Shown here: in pieces, positions 52,727-59,083 of the stretch
Numbering within the stretch: position 1 is the first letter of the stretch
How the letters are laid out: each line of letters opens with the position of its first letter
From: Fibrella aestuarina BUZ 2
GTDB taxonomy: Bacteria; Bacteroidota; Bacteroidia; Cytophagales; Spirosomataceae
DNA length: 64,000 nt
Direction of reading: 5' to 3'
Assembly: GCF_000331105.1 (NCBI RefSeq)
Contig: NC_020054.1
Location: 434,001-498,000 of the forward strand
Made by a program: the position numbers and the translations under genes
Notes under the pieces: model-generated
Database searches by the model: none
The model's input: only the letters and a program-made list of their open reading frames with translations
Told to the model about the DNA's origin: nothing

Positions 52727-53264
52727 TAGCCTGTCGTATGTCACGGATAGTAGTTGGCAGTTATTAAAACAAGCTGTCTACTTAAAAGCCCATTTATTGA
52801 GAGGATGGCCTACAAGGTTATATAACTGAAAGCTGAGCTTCACCTTGTCGCAGATAGCCATCTCACGAATCAACGTCTCAGCTTGAGCGAGTTGCCTGAG
52901 TACGTGAGGCTAAGCATAGCCCTTTTTACGACGTAGTTAGCTCGAAAGCATACTCTTGTGCAATGCAATGGCTGGCCCTGTCGGGTTCGGCCATCAACCA
53001 GGCTATTCGTGCTAGCCTGATGCTTCACATACGTGTTTCTTCATTTCATAATCACCGTTTCGTCGTTGGTGACCAAGACGTTGTGCAACAGGGCTTTATT
53101 CCCGTAGTTGGCTGCCAGGTCACCCTTACGTAAACCGTGCTTTCACCTCACCCGATGTGGGAAATACCCCCTTGTACAATCCTGAGACCGGGTCAATATT
53201 GGCAACGCCCGAAGTGGTACCGTAATACCCTATCTATTCCATTTTATTCATTCGCTGTCATGCC
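52727..53264. other. Gene-poor region with a gene remnant
   Basis: 538 bases without an intact gene. The right half contains the minus-strand remnant listed at 53041-53230. The left half shows stops in all frames and no hairpin of note. The content suggests decayed cargo of the second island. Confidence 0.5.
53041..53230 (-). pseudogene. C-terminal gene remnant with a frameshift
   Basis: On the minus strand two short frames read like real protein, GYYGTTSGVANIDPVSGLYK... continuing to VKARFT, and then, one base out of frame, KGDLAANYGNKALLHNVLVT ending NDETVIMK with a stop at 53041. Joining them needs a single-base change near 53130. The fragment, about 60 residues, could be the end of a larger surface-type protein; I do not recognise the family. 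Confidence 0.35.
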
Positions 53265-54485
53265 ATGAAACACCTCTTTACACTCCTGATCTTTCTGCAC
53301 TCGATCACCCCAGAACTCAAGGGGCAGTCAATTGCCTACTACCGACACCGTGATGCAGCCAATTCGGTTACGAGCCTAACCGCCTGGCCCCTGGACTCAT
53401 CCGCAGCCCAATTACTGGCGCTGAACACACCTGCTACCAGTACGCGCTCCGCTAACGTCTTTCGCTCAACGACAACTCCGATCATGCCCGCCGGTATGGG
53501 TTCCATTAGTCGCTTGACCCGTTCGCCCAAACGCGCTTACCAACTCGAAGACGCTGTCGAGCCGGATTCGATCAAAGAGAAATACTTTTTCTTTGGCAAC
53601 ATTGGGGGCAACATCGATTTCATCAATCGGCGGCTTGGCATTGGATCCGTGTATACTGACGTTCAGTTCAGGCCGGCCATCCGCATCACCGACGCCCTTG
53701 ACGTTCGGTTTCCGATACGGATCTACTACAACAACGGCGTAGGCCCGCAGCAGGTCGACACCAGCCGGGCAACACCCCAGAATTTTATTACCGTCGATAC
53801 GCTCACCCTAGCCCAATCCAATAAAATTCGTTACTGGAACCAGCGCCCCTTGCTCACTTACAAAACCGAGAACCGAAACATTGGCCTCAATATACCCGTC
53901 AACATAGCCTACACGATACCCAGCGATCCCCGATGGCGGTTACTCTTCGGGCTGAATTTCGACTTCGCCTGGGTAACCAACCGGCGGTTTGACTTTAGCT
54001 ACATTGCGAATCCCCTTGACAGCACAGCCTTTGTTGTCAATACGGTTCGGGATGTGCCGGCACCACCATCAGTGACTTTAGCTGGCGGGGTGGTGCGTTC
54101 AACGCCGCTGTTCTACGGCACGACACCCCAACGACCAGCCGTGCCATTTGGTCGGGAGACGACCTATTCCCAGATCTATACCGGGGTACAGATTGGAGCC
54201 GAATACAGCAGCCGAAAATATGAGTTCATCTTGAAATACAGTTACGGGGGTACGACCGTCTACATTGAACGGGGCTCTACGTCTCCGGGGGGCGCTAACC
54301 ACATCATCCAGATGGGCTTTCTTGAAAAGACGGTGGGCATTCAGTTTTTTGGGGAAGTCCGGATTGCCAACGTCCAGACTGATGAACGAACGCTGCTCAA
54401 AACGGTATCGATGCCTCCTTACATTTACCTGAGTCTATCGAAAACGGTGCTTTTGTCGAAGTTGAAAGAGCTATTCTTCCCGTGA
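53265..54485 (+). CDS. Exported beta-rich protein of unknown function, possibly outer-membrane barrel
   Basis: 406 residues with a signal peptide (MKHLFTLLIFLHSITPELKG, cleavage near residue 20). A disordered Ser/Thr-rich stretch follows, then alternating strands with aromatic edges from about 115 to the end: FFFGNIGGNIDFINRRLGIG, VRFPIRIYYNNGVGPQQVDT, WRLLFGLNFDFAWVTNRRFD, IYTGVQIGAEYSSRKYEFIL, HIIQMGFLEKTVGIQFFGEV. This is the look of a Bacteroidota outer-membrane beta-barrel, but the C-terminus (LLSKLKELFFP) is not typical. No family recognised. It is the last gene before the decayed R2 attachment unit. Confidence 0.7.
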   Translation: MKHLFTLLIFLHSITPELKGQSIAYYRHRDAANSVTSLTAWPLDSSAAQLLALNTPATSTRSANVFRSTTTPIMPAGMGSISRLTRSPKRAYQLEDAVEPDSIKEKYFFFGNIGGNIDFINRRLGIGSVYTDVQFRPAIRITDALDVRFPIRIYYNNGVGPQQVDTSRATPQNFITVDTLTLAQSNKIRYWNQRPLLTYKTENRNIGLNIPVNIAYTIPSDPRWRLLFGLNFDFAWVTNRRFDFSYIANPLDSTAFVVNTVRDVPAPPSVTLAGGVVRSTPLFYGTTPQRPAVPFGRETTYSQIYTGVQIGAEYSSRKYEFILKYSYGGTTVYIERGSTSPGGANHIIQMGFLEKTVGIQFFGEVRIANVQTDERTLLKTVSMPPYIYLSLSKTVLLSKLKELFFP

Positions 54486-54489
54486 CGAA

Positions 54490-54509
54490 AACCCCGCCCA
54501 CCCGGGGTT
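54490..54509 (+). terminator. Short hairpin after the exported protein gene
   Basis: AACCCCG/CGGGGTT, 7-base arms with a 6-base loop, five bases after the stop; weak terminator. Confidence 0.5.
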
Positions 54510-54646
54510 CCTACGCTCACTGGCTGCCTATCGCTTAAAAGCTGGAATTCTTGTTCCTCTCCGATTTGGAAAAGAGATGTATTATGTCAATCACGGCTTG
54601 ATGGATTTAATCACGACGTCATAGTTGGGTACATTATACTGGCAAT

Positions 54647-54665
54647 CCGTCCCCTATTCCGTCCC
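54647..54665 (+). repeat. Diverged arm-type sites of the second island
   Basis: CCGTCCC at 54647-54653 and 54659-54665, a 12-base step equal to that of the GTCAAC sites at 47460 and 47472, and the same distance (about 43 bases) before the attachment core. Confidence 0.5.
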
Positions 54666-54691
54666 CCACCTAAATAATCCACCACAACCAA

Positions 54692-54788
54692 CTGATTATC
54701 AACAGTAGTTCAAGTCCCGTAGAGCTCACCGCCCGGTCGACATGGCCGGGCTTTTTTTGTGCGTTTCAGATAAGGCTGGGTACGTTGC
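54692..54788 (+). repeat. Decayed attR plus terminator unit, copy R2
   Basis: Near-identical to 47503-47601: CTGATTATCAACAGTAGTTC, then CAAGTCCCGTAGAGCTCACC (the core has lost two bases), the GCCCGG/CCGGGC hairpin with T7 (54731-54758) and the tail ending GGCTGGGTACGTTGC. Marks the right border of the second island. Confidence 0.82.
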
Positions 54789-55228
54789 CAATCAGGATGT
54801 ATGTGATCGGTATACGAGTCAACAAACATATACTCTAGAAATACACTAAGCGGATTACAAGATCGGCTTCCTATTGTGTAACCATCTGTTTTTCAGCAAT
54901 ATATTCCTACAAAGGTGCTTTGAATTTGTGCATGGCCGTAACTCAGCCCTTAGGCAGCCTACAATAGTTTTATATCAAACTTATCACATAATAGGGTGTT
55001 TTATATTTTATTTGTGTCATAGCGTGCGCTGTACGCCGACAACCGGCAAGCCCGTATGCTTCCGAGACCATGTTCGCAGGCGGCTTCATGCTGTGCCGCG
55101 TACATGGCTGAGTATGATCCGGCTGGTGGCATCCGCGATAAGGCCAGTCGGCTCGATCGGCTATCTGCGGGAAGAACAGGCTGCGCGTAGACTAACAACA
55201 ACTACTATATCCTATTAGGATCAACCTT
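54789..55228. other. Region without a supported gene
   Basis: About 440 bases. Open frames exist but have no recognisable protein character or ribosome-binding site. A frame near 55024-55190 (AAYMAEYDPAGGIRDKASRL) could be a short fragment of a lost gene; I do not annotate it. Confidence 0.4.
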
Positions 55229-55549
55229 ATGGAACGACTATCATTTATCTCGTGGCAGGATGGCCCCTTCGCGCTGGAACTATTCGCCGTCGATGCGATT
55301 GACTACCTGCAAGGCAAACGGCTTGAATACCCCGAGCGGGCCGAGTTCTACGGTGCCGCGATCGTGAAACTACGAACGACCATTCGTAAGGAGATTGAGT
55401 TTGCCGCCGATGCGCAGGCGGTTGCCAACAAGGGCAAAACCAAACGCAAGGACGCTGAGCGCTACCAGACAAGCTTTCAGGCAGCGGTAAAACGACTCAA
55501 AGAGGATCTGATGCTATTGAGTCAAGCCGAGAAAGAAGAGTTGTTGTAA
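55229..55549 (+). CDS. Small helical protein of unknown function
   Basis: 106 residues, soluble and highly charged. FAVDAIDYLQGKRLEYPERA and EFYGAAIVKLRTTIRKEIEF begin a helical bundle; AKGKTKRKDAERYQ-like basic linker and FQAAVKRLKEDLMLLSQAEK end it. The codon pattern and uniform character make it likely real although it stands alone in gene-poor, relic-rich DNA beyond R2. I do not recognise a family. Confidence 0.6.
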   Translation: MERLSFISWQDGPFALELFAVDAIDYLQGKRLEYPERAEFYGAAIVKLRTTIRKEIEFAADAQAVANKGKTKRKDAERYQTSFQAAVKRLKEDLMLLSQAEKEELL

Positions 55550-56004
55550 GTCTACAGGCAGCGAACAGGCTGGATTACTGCCTGTTGCCTTGGCGATAGC
55601 ATTATAAGCAACAACCATCCTAAGCCGTAACGGTACGAATCTCACACCTCTCGTCAATGTCTTTTTGTTGACGCTTTCTTAGCCGGATGGATGGACTCAC
55701 AGAGGCCGAGAAAACCGGTCAGCAGGTTAACCACGGTCTTTCTGGCGCCAATGTCCAACGCATCGATATCGGTTATGGCATCGGGCTTGACCCTAACCGA
55801 TTTACAACGACGTTCCCGCCAGCCGACGTACCTGGAAGCGGTACCAACGGAGTCCTACCGGCTTCATGTAAGTGGACTGCCCGGCGGGCTGTAGGTACTC
55901 CAGGTTAATCCGGCTACCCAGCCCTCACGGGTTTTGCGCCTCTCATACAGCACTAACTAGACGGAAGGGCTGGTGCATCCTAAAAATAAATTCGTGTGCT
56001 GTAC

Positions 56005-56035
56005 AAAAAGCCCGGTCAGGTTGGCCGGGCTTTTT
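56005..56035 (+). terminator. Hairpin terminator resembling the displaced tRNA terminator, copy R3
   Basis: AAAAAGCCCGG/CCGGGCTTTTT, perfect 11-base arms. Like R1 and R2 it is followed by GGCTGGGTACGTTGC (56051-56065), so it is probably a third, older copy of the same unit. Confidence 0.7.
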
Positions 56036-56082
56036 GTCAGCTCTGGGCCAGGCTGGGTACGTTGCTTATGGCGAGTGTAGGG

Positions 56083-56140
56083 TCAATTAATCTACAACCG
56101 GCTGACTATCAATACGCATCCGGGGCCCGTGGGGGGGCGC
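56083..56140 (+). repeat. Possible third attachment relic
   Basis: TAATCTACAACCGGCTGACT followed by ATCAATACG and GGCCCGTGGG aligns loosely with the pre-core part of R2 (TAATCCACCACAACCAACTG, ATTATCAACAG, GTCCCGTAG). The core is not preserved; low confidence. Confidence 0.3.
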
Positions 56141-56256
56141 TTTAAAAAGTCCTGTATAAAGCATGAATTGCTTTAGGGCGATTAGTTATTTGGCTATACT
56201 TGCTTAGTAACTCAACCTATTGAGTTAAAGCCACTAGTTACATTGATTAAGTACCC

Positions 56257-57420
56257 ATGCAGGAGTTGATTGATTTCTTAAGTCGCCTAACGGACACCCG
56301 CGATTGGCCGCCGCGCTGGCTGTGTGGTCACTGGACGGATTTTCACGGTTGGTTATACATTGGCTCAGACCTGACAATCTGGTTGGCTTACATGGGCATC
56401 CCGCTGATTTTACTGCGGTTTATTTTTATCAAAAAGGGCATCCCGCTGCCAGGGGTTTTTGCCCTGTTCGGGGCCTTCATTCTGTTGTGTGGCACATCCC
56501 ATTTGGTAGATGCCACCATGTTTTGGTGGCCTGCCTATCGCTTCAACGCCCTGGTGCGTTTCCTAACGGCTATTGTGTCGGTAGCTACCGTCTTTGCCCT
56601 GATCCGTTACTTCAACGAAGCAGTTGGCCTGCGTACTTCCAGCGAGTATGAGCGAGAACTGGCTATACGGCAGCAGATCTTACAGGAGTTGAGTCGCTCT
56701 AATCAAGAGTTAGAACAGTTTGCCTACGTGGCCTCGCACGACTTGCAATCGCCGCTGAGAACGATCAGCAGTTACCTGACTTTGCTGGAAACAAACTATG
56801 GCGGCCACCTGGATGACCAGGGACGACACCTTATCCAGACGTCAACCGCGGCTGCCAGCCGAATGCGGGTGCTGATCAATGACCTGCTCACCTTTTCACA
56901 CGTGGGGTCTGCGCTGGAATTCACCGAGGTGAACCTTCAGGACCTTGTAGCCGAGATTCTTGAAGAGCAACAGCACGAAATGAATGCCGTTCAGGCGACT
57001 ATTGAGGTGGGGCCACTGCCCACCTTGCAAGCCGGTCGTACTGAGCTTAAGCAACTGTTCCAAAACCTGATCACGAACGGTCTTAAGTACCACCGTGCCG
57101 GCGTGCCTGTTCAGCTACAAGTGCAAGCCAAGGAGTTAGGCAACAGCTACCAGTTTTCCGTTACCGATAATGGGATTGGCATCGATCCGAAACACTATCA
57201 ACGGGTGTTTCAGCTTTTTCAACGGTTGCATGGCCGGGCAAGGTACCCCGGCACGGGTATCGGGCTGGCCACCTGCAAGAAGATCATCGACATCTACGGT
57301 GGAAAAATCTGGATCGATAGCGTCCCCGGCAATGGCTCTACCTTTTATTTCACCATCCCGAAACACATTCAGGCCATCCGGCAGTATACCGAGTTAACGT
57401 CTTTGCAGGCGAGCAATTAA
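56257..57420 (+). CDS. Ethylene-receptor-like sensor histidine kinase
   Basis: 387 residues. Residues about 32-120 form three or four membrane helices that match the ethylene-binding domain of plant ETR1 and cyanobacterial SynEtr1. SDLTIWLAYMGIP supplies D38 and Y45; FGAFILLCGTSH supplies I75, C78 and H82. These have the same mutual spacing as Asp25, Tyr32, Ile62, Cys65 and His69 of ETR1, where Cys and His hold the copper ion that binds ethylene. No GAF domain follows; a short coiled coil leads to the HisKA helix with H161 in ASHDLQSPLRTI, then the ATPase with NLITNGLKYHRAG, TDNGIGIDP and GTGIGLATCKKIID. No receiver domain and no adjacent response regulator, so its partner is encoded elsewhere. 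Copper and ethylene binding is inferred. Confidence 0.85.
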   Translation: MQELIDFLSRLTDTRDWPPRWLCGHWTDFHGWLYIGSDLTIWLAYMGIPLILLRFIFIKKGIPLPGVFALFGAFILLCGTSHLVDATMFWWPAYRFNALVRFLTAIVSVATVFALIRYFNEAVGLRTSSEYERELAIRQQILQELSRSNQELEQFAYVASHDLQSPLRTISSYLTLLETNYGGHLDDQGRHLIQTSTAAASRMRVLINDLLTFSHVGSALEFTEVNLQDLVAEILEEQQHEMNAVQATIEVGPLPTLQAGRTELKQLFQNLITNGLKYHRAGVPVQLQVQAKELGNSYQFSVTDNGIGIDPKHYQRVFQLFQRLHGRARYPGTGIGLATCKKIIDIYGGKIWIDSVPGNGSTFYFTIPKHIQAIRQYTELTSLQASN

Positions 57421-57534
57421 AGAACACCTGGTGACACCCAACAACAAGTCCGTCCGAATTGGCCAATACTTATACCTTATCGCCCGGACCGGTGAGGGAA
57501 ACCTTTACCTGATTCCCTTTGCCACCGAGTTGGC

Positions 57535-57945
57535 TCAATGATGTGTCGGGATGGCGCTGTGACTGTAGTTGCTCTCTCGGGAAGCTGACTTTTTTGGTGC
57601 GCCTACTTCGCCTAAGTGCGTAAACGTGAAGCCCCTGAGGTATTTCAGTCCGTAGCCGAACATCCGATCCATAGACGCGTGGCCAAACAGCAGTACGCCC
57701 GCCAGTAGCCAATAATTGTTAGCCAGAAAGAGGCCAACAACACCTACAATAATAGCCAATGCCTTATGATGTACCACATTGTAGGTGAAGGCGCCTACTT
57801 TGGCATTAATCATATAACCGATCATACTTACGTCGGGCAGTAACAACAGAACGGGATACACCCACCAAACGAAGGGTAGTTTGGTGAAGACAATAATCGA
57901 GAGGGCGAACTGAGCGGCTTCTTCAACTTTGATGAGCGTTTTCAT
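57535..57945 (-). CDS. DUF4260 family membrane protein
   Basis: 136 residues from the ATG at 57945 (MKTLIKVEEAAQFALSIIVF), the usual start; 72 codons open further upstream include a cysteine-rich, unlikely stretch. Three to four membrane helices and the conserved LLPDVSMIGYMINAKVGAF, YNVVHHKALAIIVG, FGHASMDRMFGYGLKY segments define DUF4260. Histidines in HHKA and GHAS recur across the family and might bind a metal (inference). Function unknown. It converges with the histidine kinase gene, with about 110 bases between the stops. Confidence 0.88.
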   Translation of the reverse strand: MKTLIKVEEAAQFALSIIVFTKLPFVWWVYPVLLLLPDVSMIGYMINAKVGAFTYNVVHHKALAIIVGVVGLFLANNYWLLAGVLLFGHASMDRMFGYGLKYLRGFTFTHLGEVGAPKKSASRESNYSHSAIPTHH

Positions 57946-58513
57946 ACGTGTACGTAGTGTGTTTTGATTACCTGACAAAGGTATTTCGGCGCTCAGACCC
58001 AACTCCTTAACAAAAGATAAGGAAATCATCTCGGCTGGATTCATTTCGACTTGGTGGAGACCGCAACCGGATACCAAAACCCCTGTGAGGAGGGCGCTGA
58101 CCGCAGCTGAATTTGCCTTGTTGACCAACAAGCGCCCCCAGAGCGGCAAGCCGCACATCAACTAATGGCTGTCCCTGCTTTTCCCTTCATCAGAGCCTAC
58201 CTGCTGGCGCTTACGTTGTTGAGCCTAGCCAACAGCATTCTTGACAATGCCCGGCAGCGGTATTTTATGGGTATTCGTGCCGCTCAACTAGGCGCCTTGC
58301 TGGAGATGTAGAACAATAAGTCACCTACTTCTCTTTGGAAAGAGAAACCAAGAGTAGCTGACTCGTTCCGGATCGATTCTTTATGCGGCAGCGGCCCCTA
58401 TCGCCTCGGCTGCTGATCGCAGTGGGCAACCGGCCCTCGGTGCAGGCATGAATCGCTGCTCATCAGTTTGACCAGATAGCCTTTCGCTTACCAACAAAAG
58501 CACCAACTAGACC
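57946..58513. other. Intergenic region with a doubtful small ORF
   Basis: About 570 bases. A plus-strand frame of 48 residues (58165-58311, MAVPAFPFIRAYLLALTLLS) is hydrophobic at its start but has no ribosome-binding sequence or known family, so I do not call it. The upstream extension of the DUF4260 frame also falls here. Nothing else supported. Confidence 0.4.
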
Positions 58514-58786
58514 ATGGAAAAGCTAGCAAACTGGATTACTCCCCTGACGCTGGGGGCATTAGTAGGGCTGTACGAGATCCTGCACGGTTTGTTTTATGTC
58601 CTTTACGGGACGCCCGATCAAAAGCGGGACTATCCGCTCGAGATTGTGCTTGGGCTGCCCATATTGGCCTTGTGCCTGGTGGTACACTGGGTGATTCGAC
58701 GGCTTACCCAGTCTGCTACAGGCACCATCTGGATCATCGAATCGATACTGGTAGGGCTTATTATCTATGGTTTTTATCGATCGTAG
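58514..58786 (+). CDS. Small three-helix membrane protein (paralogue of 14956-15216)
   Basis: 90 residues, MEKLANWITPLTLGALVGLY. Three hydrophobic helices at about 10-31, 43-62 and 70-88. The spacing and motifs agree with the 86-residue protein at 14956: MEKLANWITPL against LEKIAGFITPL, LGLPILALCLVVHWVIRR against FGIPVLLGAIGLHYIVRR, and TIWIIESILVG against RIWIVEAIIVG. Function unknown; the pair shows this is a real, duplicated family. It is followed by a strong terminator hairpin shared with the ABC permease gene. Confidence 0.75.
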   Translation: MEKLANWITPLTLGALVGLYEILHGLFYVLYGTPDQKRDYPLEIVLGLPILALCLVVHWVIRRLTQSATGTIWIIESILVGLIIYGFYRS

Positions 58787-58964
58787 ACGGAAAGCCATTG
58801 CCACGAAAGAGTAGCCGATACCTATGTGTGCTAGCTCATTCAGAACGCCCATGAGCCGGTCAACTTGGCAAAGCTGGGTACGTTGCCGGGGCTGGTGCTA
58901 ACGTACTTGGCGCTCAACTCACTGTAGTTAAACAGGCACACGCTTTCGTCATAGTTAGCGCCAG

Positions 58965-59025
58965 CCCGATTCAACCTAGAAAAGCCCCATACCTTTAGCG
59001 TGGGGCTTTTCTGGGTTGAATCGGG
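58965..59025. terminator. Long bidirectional hairpin
   Basis: 25-base arms (58965-58989 and 59001-59025) match at 24 positions around an 11-base loop; the stem contains AAAAGCCCCA/TGGGGCTTTT. It lies between the plus-strand small membrane gene and the minus-strand permease gene (stop at 59084), so it probably ends both. Confidence 0.85.
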
Positions 59026-59083
59026 TGCATGACGAATCGTTTCGTGAACAGACCATCTCGACGCTTTTGAACGCGACCCTGCC

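Larger units (their letters stand above)
47542..54731. mobile_element. Second, tandem tRNA-Thr island with metabolic cargo (integrase lost)
   Basis: About 7.2 kb between two copies of the att/terminator unit (R1 at 47503, R2 at 54692). Content: epimerase, AraC regulator, flavin monooxygenase, DHFR-like and NTF2-like genes, an exported protein and a gene fragment. No integrase is present. The right end has diverged arm sites (CCGTCCC at 54647 and 54659, 12-base step) at the same distance from the core as in the first element. I infer an older element that entered the same site and decayed. Confidence 0.6.
55550..56256. other. Relic-rich intergenic region
   Basis: About 700 bases without a confident gene. 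Overlapping short frames at 55687-55908 have no family character. It contains the terminator at 56005-56035 and the possible attachment relic at 56083-56140. Confidence 0.45.

Noticed and set aside
54874..55218. 114-residue plus-strand frame beyond R2
   Set aside because: No family character, unusual amino-acid composition and lies in relic-rich DNA; likely chance.
55687..55908. Overlapping short plus-strand frames
   Set aside because: Two frames overlap with equal weak support and neither has a recognisable motif; may be decayed coding DNA.
58165..58311. 48-residue hydrophobic plus-strand frame
   Set aside because: Short, no ribosome-binding sequence and no known family; could be real but cannot be supported.
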